This document shows positions 56,037 to 64,000 of a DNA stretch of 64,000 nt, one piece after another; the stretch's first letter is position 1; each line of letters begins with the position of its first letter. Position numbers and translations under genes: made by a program. The notes beneath the pieces were generated by a model, which was given only the letters and a program-made list of their open reading frames with translations, was not told where the DNA came from and did no database searches. Source of the DNA: Herbaspirillum sp. AP02. Lineage in GTDB: Bacteria > Pseudomonadota > Gammaproteobacteria > Burkholderiales > Burkholderiaceae_D. The stretch lies in NCBI RefSeq assembly GCF_015767275.1, contig NZ_JADWMY010000006.1, positions 186,001 to 250,000 of the forward strand. The letters are read 5' to 3'.

Positions 56037-57134
56037 ATGGATGTCCGTCAATTCTACGAACAGTCGCTGTCCCAGCGCGGTTATCAACCCGACGAGGCGC
56101 AGTTGCGCGCCATTGAGCGCCTGCAGCGCGCCTACGAGGAGTGGATCGCCTACAAGGCCCAGCGTGCCTCGGCCTTCAAGCGCCTGATCAGCCGCCCGGC
56201 GGTGCCGCGTGGCGTCTACATGTGGGGCGGGGTGGGGCGCGGCAAATCCTTCCTGATGGACAGCTTCTATTCGGTGGTGCCGGTGGTGCGCAAGACGCGC
56301 CTGCACTTCCACGAATTCATGCGCGATGTGCATCGCCAGCTGGACGAATTGAAGGGCATCGCCGATCCGCTGGACGAGGTCGCCAAGCGCATCGCCAAGA
56401 AATACCGCCTGATCTGCTTCGACGAATTCCATGTCTCCGACATCGCCGATGCGATGATCCTCTACAACCTGTTGAAGGGCTTGTTCGATCATGGCGTCTC
56501 CTTCGTCATGACCTCCAACTACGAGCCTGGTACGCTCTATCCGGATGGGCTGCACCGCGACCGCATGCTGCCCACCATCGCGCTGCTGAAGGAAAAGCTG
56601 GATGTCATGAACATCGATGCCGGTATCGACTATCGCAAGCGCGTGCTGGAGCAGGTCAAGGTTTATCACACGCCCTTGAACGCCAAGACCGATGAAGAGT
56701 TGCGTAGCGCCTTCGCGGCAGTGGCGGAGGCGGCCGATGAAGATCCGCGCGTGCATATCGAGGCGCGCGAGATCCGCGCCCTGCGTCGCGCCGGCACTGC
56801 CATCTGGTTCGATTTCGCCACCCTGTGTGGTGGCCCGCGTTCGCAGAACGATTACCTGGAGCTGGCCGGCCGCTTCCAGACCGTGATCCTGTCGGGTATC
56901 CCGCAGATGTCGGCGGCCATGTCCTCCGAGGCACGCCGCTTCACCTGGCTTATCGACGTCTTCTATGACCACAAGGTCAAGCTGATCATGTCGGCCGCCG
57001 TGGAGCCGGACGAGCTTTACACGGTGGGGACCTTGTCCAACGAGTTCCACCGTACCGTTTCACGTATCATTGAGATGCAATCGAAGGAATACTTGGACTC
57101 GGACCGGCGCTCAATTGCCGACAGCCTCTCCTGA
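56037..57134 (+). CDS. zapE: ZapE, AFG1-like cell-division ATPase
   Basis: ATPase that affects Z-ring stability during constriction under stress. 365 residues with Walker A in GGVGRGKSFLMDSFY and Walker B in LICFDEFHVSDIADAM. VMTSNYEPGTLYPDGLHRDRMLP and FDFATLCGGPRSQNDYLELA are typical. ATG at 56037 chosen; the upstream codons are the terminator. Lies after lpdA. Confidence 0.94.
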   Translation: MDVRQFYEQSLSQRGYQPDEAQLRAIERLQRAYEEWIAYKAQRASAFKRLISRPAVPRGVYMWGGVGRGKSFLMDSFYSVVPVVRKTRLHFHEFMRDVHRQLDELKGIADPLDEVAKRIAKKYRLICFDEFHVSDIADAMILYNLLKGLFDHGVSFVMTSNYEPGTLYPDGLHRDRMLPTIALLKEKLDVMNIDAGIDYRKRVLEQVKVYHTPLNAKTDEELRSAFAAVAEAADEDPRVHIEAREIRALRRAGTAIWFDFATLCGGPRSQNDYLELAGRFQTVILSGIPQMSAAMSSEARRFTWLIDVFYDHKVKLIMSAAVEPDELYTVGTLSNEFHRTVSRIIEMQSKEYLDSDRRSIADSLS

Positions 57135-57145
57135 ACAACTACCTG

Positions 57146-58036
57146 ATGGACAAGAACCACATGCAAGGTCTTTTCGCCGATGCCAAGCGCGTCACCTCTT
57201 CCCTGTGCGGCCTGATGCTGGCCCTGGCCAGTGCTGCCTGCGTGGCGCAGGCACAGGGGACGACTGCCGCCCGCCCGGCAACGGCTCCCTCGTCGGTGCC
57301 GTCAGCAGCGCCTGTCACGCCCGTAGTACCTGCAGCCGCAGTACCCATGGATCGCGAGCGTTTCGATGCGCTGGAAGCCCGTGCGCCGATCACCACGCGT
57401 TTCCCGGCCGGTAGCATCAAGTCCGACGAACAGGCGCAAAAAGCGCTGGACGAAGCCGCCGAAGACCGGCAGGCGGCGGAGTTGCGCTACATCCTGGACC
57501 AACGCGCCTGCTACCCCAAGTTCCTGGTGGCCGATTGCCTGGAAGCGGCCCGCGACCGCAAGCGCCTGGCGGACAAGCGCACCAAGCAGGTGGAATACGA
57601 AGCCAAGGTCTTCCAGCGCCAGGCCACGGTGGATGGCCGTGACCGTTCGCTGGCCGATCAACGTGCCAAGGACGAGCAGGATGTCGCCCGCCGTCAGCAG
57701 GAGCAGAAGGACAAGGAAGCCAGTTCGGCGCGCAAGGTGCAGGAAAGCAACACCAAGAATCGCGAAGTCCAGCAGCGTATCGACCAGAACAAGGATGTGC
57801 CGGCCGATTTCCGCGTGCGCCAGCATGAAGCCGAGGTGCGTCGTCAGCAAGCCGACGAGGCAGCCCGCGCACCGGAGCGCGCAGCCAATGCCGCGCAGCG
57901 CCAGCGGCGCATCCAGGAAGCAGAAGAGCATCGTCTGGAAGTGGAGCGCAAGAAGGCCGAGAACGAGCGCGAACGTGCCGAGCGCAAGAAGAACCAGCAG
58001 CAGGATTCGTCGACCACTGCCCCGGCTGCTCAGTAA
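57146..58036 (+). CDS. Exported coiled-coil protein of unknown function
   Basis: 296 residues. A signal-like hydrophobic stretch (SSLCGLMLALASAACVAQAQG) leads to a Pro/Ala linker (about 38-68) and a short domain with two cysteines (DQRACYPKFLVADCLEAARD, close to a pair seen in several betaproteobacterial exported proteins). A long, highly charged Arg/Lys/Glu/Gln coiled coil follows to the end. No family is recognised with confidence. It starts 11 bases after zapE. A periplasmic place is likely; lipoprotein is possible since an AACVAQ stretch is present, but a classical lipobox is not clear. Confidence 0.72.
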   Translation: MDKNHMQGLFADAKRVTSSLCGLMLALASAACVAQAQGTTAARPATAPSSVPSAAPVTPVVPAAAVPMDRERFDALEARAPITTRFPAGSIKSDEQAQKALDEAAEDRQAAELRYILDQRACYPKFLVADCLEAARDRKRLADKRTKQVEYEAKVFQRQATVDGRDRSLADQRAKDEQDVARRQQEQKDKEASSARKVQESNTKNREVQQRIDQNKDVPADFRVRQHEAEVRRQQADEAARAPERAANAAQRQRRIQEAEEHRLEVERKKAENERERAERKKNQQQDSSTTAPAAQ

Positions 58037-58137
58037 CTGGCCATGAAGGTCGGCCGACCTGCCACTTGCGCGCGTCGATTGGCGTGCGCGAGCTGGTGCA
58101 TTACACTAGCAAGCACATCCGCAACCAGCCAGCCATC

Positions 58138-58344
58138 ATGACCAGTACGCATCGCGAAGACATCCAGCGCCGCATCATCGAACTTGAAGTCGAGCACCGT
58201 GATCTCGACAGCGTGATCGATATGCTCATCCGCGATGCCCGTTCCGAGGATCTGCAATTGCGCCGCCTCAAGAAGCGCAAGTTGCAATTGAAGGATCACA
58301 TCGCCCTGCTGAAGATGCAGCTGGTTCCCGACATTCCCGCCTGA
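58138..58344 (+). CDS. YdcH-like (DUF465) small protein
   Basis: 68 residues, all helical. MTSTHREDIQRRIIELEVEHRDLDSVID and LRRLKKRKLQLKDHIALLKMQL match the DUF465 helical pair. It is shorter than or similar to family members; no enzyme function is known. The start at 58138 (rather than the frame's earlier codons) gives the conserved beginning. Confidence 0.8.
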   Translation: MTSTHREDIQRRIIELEVEHRDLDSVIDMLIRDARSEDLQLRRLKKRKLQLKDHIALLKMQLVPDIPA

Positions 58345-58550
58345 GCGCCTGTTGCCGGTGCCACCACCGTGGTGCGCGCCGGCCGCGGGGCTCTGCCTCG
58401 AATTGCCGCTAGTGCGGCGCTAGCGCTTTCTCACCAGTTCGAAGTGGCCAGCCGAGTCCGCGTAGAATAGCGGCTTCTTCCATTGACGTGCTGAAGCCGC
58501 AGGTAGCTGATCAAGCCCGCCTTCCTCGTTTTTTCTACAGGTTTGCCGCA

Positions 58551-60716
58551 GTGACTGCCCCAGAAACTCCCACCGATATCGTCGATAGCAGCGCCACCAT
58601 GGTTCCCGCCGGTGACCGGGATGCGTCGCCTGGCGTGCATGATGCCGAAATCGATCGCCTTTTCGGTGCTGGCGGGCCGCTGGGCGGTGCCGTGGGCAGC
58701 TACCGGCCACGCCATGCCCAGACCGAGATGGCCAAGGCCATTGCCACGGCCATTTCCGAGCAGGGAACGCTGATCGCCGAGGCCGGCACCGGGACCGGCA
58801 AGACCTTCGCTTACCTGGTCCCCGCCTTGTTGTGGGGCGGCAAGACCATCGTCTCCACCGGTACCAAGACCTTGCAGGACCAGCTTTTCAACCGCGACAT
58901 TCCTACCGTGCGCAAGGCGCTGCATGCGCCGGTGTCGGTAGCGCTGTTGAAGGGGCGCAGCAATTACGTGTGCCATTTCCACCTGGAGCGCACGCTGCAG
59001 AACGGCCGCCTGACCGCGCGCGAGGATGTCGGTTATCTGCGCGAGATATCACGCTTCGTCAAATCCACCTCGTCCGGTGACAAGGCCGAACTGACCAAGG
59101 TCCCTGAAACCGCTTCGGTGTGGAATCTGGTGACCTCGACCCGCGATACCTGCTTTGGCGCCGAATGCCAGTATTACCAGGATTGCTTTGTGATGAAGGC
59201 GCGCAAGGAAGCGCAGCAGGCCGACGTGGTGGTGGTGAACCATCACCTGTTCTTCGCCGATGTGGCGCTGAAGGACACCGGTATCGCCGAGTTGCTGCCC
59301 TCGGCCAATACCGTCATCTTCGACGAGGCGCACCAGTTGCCGGATACGGCCACCTTGTTCTTCGGCGAGACCATTTCCACCTCGCAGATGCTGGAGCTGT
59401 GCCGCGACGTGCTGGCCGAAGGCCTGAGCCATGCCCGCGATGGCGCCGATTGGGCGCGCCTGGTCGCACCGGTGGAGCGCGCCGCGCGCGACCTGCGCCT
59501 GGCTTTCCCGGAAGATTCGATCCGCCTGGCCCTGAACCAGATTGCCCCGTCCAGCGCCTTCTTCCCGGCCCTCGACACGCTCAAGGATTGCATGGACGAC
59601 ATGATCGCCGTGCTCGACAAGCAGGCCGAGCGTGCCGAGACCATTGAACAATGCCGTGATCGCGCCAATGAACTGCTGCGCCAGCTGGAAAACTGGGGCA
59701 CACCCGACGAAATTGCCAAGGCGCAGGCCGAAGCGGCTGCCAAGGCATCGGCTGCCGCCAAGTCCGACGGCGAGCCTGGCGAGGCCGGCACCGAGCCGGT
59801 CCAGAAGCCCTTCTATGTACTGTGGATCGAGGCCTTCCAGTCGTCGCTGCAGTTGCATCGCACGCCGCTGTCGATTGCACCCATCTTCAACAAGCAGCGC
59901 GAAGGAACCCCGCGCTCATGGATCTTCACTTCTGCCACATTGGCGGTGAAGAAGGATTTCAATCACTACGCGGCCCAGATGGGCCTGTGGAATGCGCCTG
60001 CCCAATCCTGGCCCAGTCCCTTCAACTATGGCGAGCAGGGTCTTCTGTATGTGCCGCAGAACCTGCCGCAGCCCAATTCCTACGAATACACCGACGCCGT
60101 CATCGATGCCGCGCTGCCGACCATCGAAGCTGCGGGTGGGCGCTGTTTCTTCCTGTGTACCACGTTGCGTGCCGTCAACCGTGCCGCCGAGCGCCTGCGG
60201 GCGGAGTTCGAGGCACGCGGGCATGCGTTTCCCCTGTTTGTGCAGGGCGAGGCCGGTCGTACCGAACTGCTGGACCGCTTCCGTGCCGCCGGCAATGGCG
60301 TGCTGATCGGCAGCCAGAGTTTCTGGGAAGGCGTGGACGTGCGTGGCGACGCGCTATCGCTGGTGATCATCGACAAATTGCCGTTCTCGCCGCCGGACGA
60401 TCCGGTCCTGGCAGCACGAATCAGCGAGATGGAAAAGCAGGGCTTGAACGGCTTCGTGCATCATCAGTTGCCGGCGGCGATCATCAATCTCAAGCAAGGT
60501 GCCGGGCGCCTGATCCGCGACGAGGGTGATCGCGGGGTGCTGATGATCTGCGATCCGCGCCTGATCACCAAGAACTACGGCCGTCGCATCTGGCAGAGCC
60601 TGCCGCCGTTCAAGCGCACCCGCGAGCTGGACATGGTGCAGGCCTTCTTCCGCGAGCAGGATGCCCGCCGGGCGGCCGCTGCAGCGGGCGAGGGCGGTAC
60701 CTCGGAAGCCGGCTGA
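58551..60716 (+). CDS. DinG/YoaA-type ATP-dependent DNA helicase
   Basis: XPD-like superfamily 2 helicase of about 721 residues. Walker A in AGTGTGKTFAYLVPAL, DEAH box in VIFDEAHQLPD. Cysteines for an Fe-S cluster lie in NYVCHFHLE, DTCFGAECQYYQDCF. C-terminal motifs are IGSQSFWEGVDVRGDA and INLKQGAGRLIRDEGDRGVL. The start is uncertain: GTG at 58551 (chosen; follows ACAGG) or GTG at 58488. A TAGAAT hexamer near 58463 could be the -10. DinG versus YoaA is not decided. Confidence 0.9.
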   Translation: MTAPETPTDIVDSSATMVPAGDRDASPGVHDAEIDRLFGAGGPLGGAVGSYRPRHAQTEMAKAIATAISEQGTLIAEAGTGTGKTFAYLVPALLWGGKTIVSTGTKTLQDQLFNRDIPTVRKALHAPVSVALLKGRSNYVCHFHLERTLQNGRLTAREDVGYLREISRFVKSTSSGDKAELTKVPETASVWNLVTSTRDTCFGAECQYYQDCFVMKARKEAQQADVVVVNHHLFFADVALKDTGIAELLPSANTVIFDEAHQLPDTATLFFGETISTSQMLELCRDVLAEGLSHARDGADWARLVAPVERAARDLRLAFPEDSIRLALNQIAPSSAFFPALDTLKDCMDDMIAVLDKQAERAETIEQCRDRANELLRQLENWGTPDEIAKAQAEAAAKASAAAKSDGEPGEAGTEPVQKPFYVLWIEAFQSSLQLHRTPLSIAPIFNKQREGTPRSWIFTSATLAVKKDFNHYAAQMGLWNAPAQSWPSPFNYGEQGLLYVPQNLPQPNSYEYTDAVIDAALPTIEAAGGRCFFLCTTLRAVNRAAERLRAEFEARGHAFPLFVQGEAGRTELLDRFRAAGNGVLIGSQSFWEGVDVRGDALSLVIIDKLPFSPPDDPVLAARISEMEKQGLNGFVHHQLPAAIINLKQGAGRLIRDEGDRGVLMICDPRLITKNYGRRIWQSLPPFKRTRELDMVQAFFREQDARRAAAAAGEGGTSEAG

Positions 60717-60717
60717 G

Positions 60718-61665
60718 ATGGCCGACCTGACCTCCCTGGTGCCGGTGCGGGCCTCCGCGCTGATGGTGGGCAAGCCGGCTCCCTGGCCGATCTACAACGA
60801 AGCCGGCAAGTTGTTGCTGGCGCGCGGTACTCTGATCGACACGGTCGACCAATTGACCGGCCTGATCGAAAATGGCCTCTATCGCAATGCTCGCTGGATT
60901 GCCGAGCCCGATACCGAATCGGTGCCGCTGCCGCAGGCGCGTGACGTACTGCGTCGCAAGCAGGGCGGCAAGAAATCCCTGAGGCCGGCGGCCACAGTGC
61001 GTGGACAGGAAAGCGTGATCACGGTCGACGAGGTACGCTGGAATATCGGCGATACCCTGTGGTTGCAGTTTGCCGACGACGCCACCCAGCGCTATGCGGT
61101 GTCGCTGGTGGGCTGCCTACCCAATCGCAGTATCCTGGTCACCGCGCCGCAGAAGGAAGGCAAGCAGCTCTTCGTGCGCGATGGTCAGCCCTTTGTGGTA
61201 CGCGCCTTGTCCGGTCGTCGCGCCTATGCCTTTGCAGCCCAGTTGCTGAAGTACCAGCAGACGCCGTTCGTCTACCTCCACCTTTCACTGCCCAAGGAAG
61301 TGCGCTCCACCGTGATCCGCCAGGCTACCCGGGTAGCGGTGGGCGCCGAAGGCTACCTGGCGCTGGATGGCGCCAATCCGCTGCCGGCCAGCGTGATCGA
61401 TCTCAGTCTGGGCGGTGCCTCGCTGGTGGCGACCTCGCTGTCGGGCAAAGTGGCGGCGCAGAAGGGAGTGGTGGGGCAATTGCGTTTCGTGGCCGCCGTA
61501 GCCGACCAGCAACTGAGTCTGGACCTGCGGGTGGTGCTGCGCGCTGTCGAGGCGCTGGGCGAGGCCGATTTCCACCAGTACGGCGTGGAATTTTCCGGCC
61601 TGAGCGTGCGCGACAAACTGGTGCTGGCGGCCTATGTCTACCAAGAACTGAGCCAGCAAGAGTAG
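60718..61665 (+). CDS. PilZ-domain c-di-GMP-binding protein
   Basis: 315 residues. A C-terminal PilZ domain with the c-di-GMP motif RQATR (Arg-x-x-x-Arg) followed about 30 residues later by VIDLSLGGASL (D/NxSxxG). The N-terminal part resembles YcgR/PilZN regions. It starts one base after the dinG stop. With WspR and the other diguanylate cyclase in the window, it is a possible c-di-GMP effector. Whether it acts on flagella, as YcgR does, is not shown. Confidence 0.85.
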   Translation: MADLTSLVPVRASALMVGKPAPWPIYNEAGKLLLARGTLIDTVDQLTGLIENGLYRNARWIAEPDTESVPLPQARDVLRRKQGGKKSLRPAATVRGQESVITVDEVRWNIGDTLWLQFADDATQRYAVSLVGCLPNRSILVTAPQKEGKQLFVRDGQPFVVRALSGRRAYAFAAQLLKYQQTPFVYLHLSLPKEVRSTVIRQATRVAVGAEGYLALDGANPLPASVIDLSLGGASLVATSLSGKVAAQKGVVGQLRFVAAVADQQLSLDLRVVLRAVEALGEADFHQYGVEFSGLSVRDKLVLAAYVYQELSQQE

Positions 61666-61737
61666 GGCGGCATCACGGTGCCAAGAATGTCGCTGGCGGG
61701 GACTGCCCAAAGCCCGGCTTCGGTTAAAATTCAGGCC

Positions 61738-62475
61738 ATGAAAATCCTCATCAGCAACGACGACGGCTACCTCGCCCCGGGCATCATTGCCCTGGCCGAG
61801 GCGCTCGCCCCCATCGCCGACATTACCGTCGTCGCGCCGGACAGCAACCGTTCCGGCAGCTCCAATTCCCTGACCCTGGATCGTCCACTATGGGTAGAGC
61901 AGGCCGCCAACGGCTTCCACTACCTCAATGGCACGCCGTCGGACTGCGTCCACGTGGCGCTGACCGGTTTGCTCAAGGAACGTCCGGACCTGATTGTCTC
62001 CGGGATCAACCAAGGTCAGAACATGGGCGACGATACGCTGTATTCGGGCACCGTCGCAGCGGCCACCGAGGGTTTCCTGTTCGGGATTCCATCGATTGCG
62101 TTTTCGCAACTCCACAAGGGCTGGGCCGAGCTGGATGCAGCAGCGCGCATTGCCCGCGAGATCGTGGAACGCCGTTTCGATGCCTTGCCGCAGCCGTATC
62201 TGCTCAATGTCAACATCCCCAATCTGCCGTATGCGCAGATCAAGGGCAGCCTGGCGACCCGGCTGGGCAAGCGTCACATGTCCGAGCCGGTCCATAAGCT
62301 GACCGATCCGCATGGTCGCGATCTGTACTGGATCGGTCCGGCCGGTGCTGCTCGGGATGGCGGTGACGGTACCGATTTCCATGCCACTGCCAATGGTTAT
62401 GTCTCGATCACGCCGTTGCAGATCGACCTGACCCACACGACCCAGCTGGACAATCTCAAGAAAGCGCTTGCATGA
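61738..62475 (+). CDS. surE: SurE, 5'/3'-nucleotidase
   Basis: Survival protein that dephosphorylates nucleoside monophosphates. 245 residues; [16 protein letters not shown] carries the metal-binding Asp-Asp, and [30 protein letters not shown] and [23 protein letters not shown] complete the active site. Start 61738 at the family Met. Overlaps pcm by four bases. Confidence 0.96.
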   Translation: MKILISNDDGYLAPGIIALAEALAPIADITVVAPDSNRSGSSNSLTLDRPLWVEQAANGFHYLNGTPSDCVHVALTGLLKERPDLIVSGINQGQNMGDDTLYSGTVAAATEGFLFGIPSIAFSQLHKGWAELDAAARIAREIVERRFDALPQPYLLNVNIPNLPYAQIKGSLATRLGKRHMSEPVHKLTDPHGRDLYWIGPAGAARDGGDGTDFHATANGYVSITPLQIDLTHTTQLDNLKKALA

Positions 62476-63437
62476 GCGACAAGTCCAGCCGCTTTCCTCT
62501 GAGCCTGTCCTCGGTGGTCGACAAGAAGAAGACCGCCGGCGCCGGCCGGGACACGGCTGGCAGGCCCCAGGCAACCACCCAGACTGCGGCCAAGAACGCG
62601 GCCCAGTCATCCCAGCGGGCCGCGCTCAAGCCGGTGCAGCAGGGTCTGGCGCAAGCCCTGCGCGCGCCGCCGGTGCCGCCACGGGCCCCGGTGGTACCGG
62701 CCCAGCGCCTGCTCAGTGCCGCACCGGCGCCGCGTACGGCGATCAAGAATGTGATGACGGTGACCCAGACCAATGGCTCCCATCATGCTTCGCCGCTGGC
62801 CTCCGAAGCGGTGCGCAAAGCCATGGTGGCGCGCGTGGCCAAGCAGGGCGTGGCCGATGCCAAGGTGCTGGCCGCGATGGAGGCGGTACCACGGCACATG
62901 TTCGTCGAGCCGGGACTGGCCAGCCAGGCCTATATCGACGCTTCGCTGCCGATCGGCCATCACCAGACCATTTCCCAGCCCTACATCGTGGCGCGGATGA
63001 TCGAGATCATGCGCCAGAACCGCCATGGCGGCCGTCTGGACCGGGTGCTGGAAATCGGTACCGGCTGCGGTTACCAGGCCGCGGTACTGTCGCGGGTGGC
63101 GGGCGAAGTCTATTCAATCGAGCGCATCAAGCCCCTGCATGAACTGGCCAAGACCAATCTGCGTCCATTGCGGATAGCAAACATCCGCTTGCATTACGGA
63201 GATGGTATGCTTGGCCTGCCGCAAGTGGCGCCTTTCGACGGCATCATCCTCGCCGCGGCCGGACTTGAAGTGCCGCAGGCCCTGCTGGAGCAACTCGCCA
63301 TCGGTGGCAGGCTGGTAGCCCCGGTAGGCGAACGCCAGCAGGTGCTGGAATTGATAGAACGCGTCGGCCAGCGTGACTGGCGCCGTAGTACCCTGGAACA
63401 GTGCCATTTCGTGCCATTGCGGCCGGGTACGGTGTGA
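62472..63437 (+). CDS. pcm: Protein-L-isoaspartate O-methyltransferase with N-terminal extension
   Basis: Repairs isoaspartyl residues using SAM. The catalytic part begins near residue 110 ([25 protein letters not shown]) and has motif [17 protein letters not shown] and GDGMLG. The protein is 321 residues against about 210 usual; the extra ~105 N-terminal residues are Ala/Pro/Lys/Arg-rich and low complexity. The ATGA overlap with surE supports this start. Order surE-pcm-nlpD is conserved. Confidence 0.93.
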   Translation: MSDKSSRFPLSLSSVVDKKKTAGAGRDTAGRPQATTQTAAKNAAQSSQRAALKPVQQGLAQALRAPPVPPRAPVVPAQRLLSAAPAPRTAIKNVMTVTQTNGSHHASPLASEAVRKAMVARVAKQGVADAKVLAAMEAVPRHMFVEPGLASQAYIDASLPIGHHQTISQPYIVARMIEIMRQNRHGGRLDRVLEIGTGCGYQAAVLSRVAGEVYSIERIKPLHELAKTNLRPLRIANIRLHYGDGMLGLPQVAPFDGIILAAAGLEVPQALLEQLAIGGRLVAPVGERQQVLELIERVGQRDWRRSTLEQCHFVPLRPGTV

Positions 63438-63441
63438 CGCG

Positions 63442-63463
63442 GTAACCCGCTTACGCAGGTTAC
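63442..63463 (+). other. Hairpin after pcm
   Basis: GTAACCCGC (63442-63450), loop TTAC, GCAGGTTAC (63455-63463), with one mismatch. No T tract. The 231-base gap to nlpD otherwise shows nothing clear. Confidence 0.4.
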
Positions 63464-63668
63464 GGCCTGATGTGGCAAGGCAGCACCGGCGGATGTCAGG
63501 ATCCGCCAAGCATCATCGAAACAGGGAACGGGCGGCAACAAGCACAAGCATCCAAGCCGCGGATCGATGAAGAGAGCGGATGGGCAGGCAAGGGGGCCGC
63601 ATTTCCCTGATGAACTTCTGGCGCTGGCTGCGTGTCAACTAGCGTCGTACAAAATCTTACGTAAGAGC

Positions 63669-64000
63669 ATGAAGAAAATTCGTTTGGCTGTAATGGGCAG
63701 TGTCGTCAGTCTGCTGGCCGCCTGCGGCTCGACACCGAATCAGCAGCCGGCGCCCGTCGTGGAGCGCACCACCAGCACCGTCAAGCCGGTCGACAATGCC
63801 GTCGCGGCGGTTGCTCCGGTCCCCTCTGGGCGTGGCTACTATACGGTCAAGAAGGGCGATACCCTGTATCGCATCGCCCTGGATGTCGGGCAGAACTGGC
63901 GTGACATCGTGGCCTGGAACAACCTGACCAACCCGAACGACATCAAGGTCGACCAGGTGTTGCGGGTAGCCCCCCCTGATCGCGCCGGCGGTGCACCGCA
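63669..64000 (+). CDS. nlpD: NlpD, LysM-domain lipoprotein (3' end outside window)
   Basis: Activator of the cell-separation amidase AmiC in E. coli. It starts MKKIRLAVMGSVVSLLAACGS: signal peptide with lipobox LAAC. After a Pro/Val-rich linker comes a LysM domain (YYTVKKGDTLYRIALDVGQN, WNNLTNPNDIKVDQVLRV). The peptidase-M23-like end lies beyond the window. It is 231 bases after pcm. rpoS normally follows; its main promoter often lies inside nlpD, but this cannot be checked here. Confidence 0.92.
   Translation, partial: MKKIRLAVMGSVVSLLAACGSTPNQQPAPVVERTTSTVKPVDNAVAAVAPVPSGRGYYTVKKGDTLYRIALDVGQNWRDIVAWNNLTNPNDIKVDQVLRVAPPDRAGGAP

Overview
This is a GC-rich, gene-dense stretch of bacterial chromosome. 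Gene content and order point to a betaproteobacterium of the order Burkholderiales, most likely Oxalobacteraceae and close to Herbaspirillum. The main clues are a wsp chemosensory operon, flhDC joined to motAB-cheYAW, phaC-phaB-phaR, an mdh/acnA block divergent from gntR-sdhCDAB-sdhE-gltA-odhA-odhB-lpd, and surE-pcm-nlpD. The genus is inferred from recognised proteins, not from a search. I saw no rRNA, tRNA, CRISPR array, insertion sequence, phage gene or integration site. Layout: (1) 1-6287 is the wspC(partial)-D-E-F-R operon, which feeds a diguanylate cyclase. The end of wspC that carries its true start lies outside the window. A MaoC-type hydratase and a GAF/PAS/GGDEF diguanylate cyclase follow (to 8893). 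(2) 8936-13746 is a minus-strand block: glutathione-transferase-like protein, methionine-type aminotransferase, PIN-domain protein, DUF2513-like protein and a methyl-accepting chemotaxis protein. (3) 13995-17700 holds yaaA, a two-way terminator, bamD (minus), then rluD and pgeF. (4) 17749-20271 holds a LysR regulator divergent from a TSUP permease, plus two small hypothetical genes. (5) 20329-24016 is polyhydroxybutyrate metabolism: phaC, phaB, phaR, with no phaA here. (6) 24213-27324 holds rimO, a small exported protein and a PLP-dependent cystathionine beta-lyase-like enzyme. (7) 27325-36065 is the flagellar/chemotaxis master block. A 650-base AT-richer control region is followed by flhD, flhC, a membrane-anchored methyltransferase, motA, motB, a short CheZ-like protein, cheY, cheA and cheW, ending at a strong terminator. 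(8) 36136-56023 is central carbon metabolism. DUF2863 protein, acnA, an MliC-like exported protein, a CitE-like lyase and mdh run on the minus strand. A GntR regulator, sdhCDAB, sdhE, gltA, sucA(odhA), odhB and lpdA run on the plus strand. A perfect 20-bp palindrome sits between the two arms. (9) 56037-64000 holds zapE, a coiled-coil exported protein, a YdcH-like protein, a DinG-type helicase, a PilZ-domain protein, surE, pcm with an unusual N-terminal extension, and the beginning of nlpD. How they work together: three c-di-GMP-related proteins (WspR, the GAF/PAS/GGDEF protein, the PilZ protein) share the window with the flagellar master regulator and two chemosensory pathways, so surface sensing, second messenger and motility are well represented. 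The TCA block covers citrate synthase, aconitase, 2-oxoglutarate dehydrogenase, succinate dehydrogenase and malate dehydrogenase. It lacks isocitrate dehydrogenase, succinyl-CoA synthetase and fumarase. Most of the window is ordinary core genome. I found no convincing undescribed multi-gene system. The most interesting items are the CheZ-like protein, the membrane methyltransferase in the flagellar operon, the GntR palindrome, the flhDC control region, and a structured element between odhB and lpdA.
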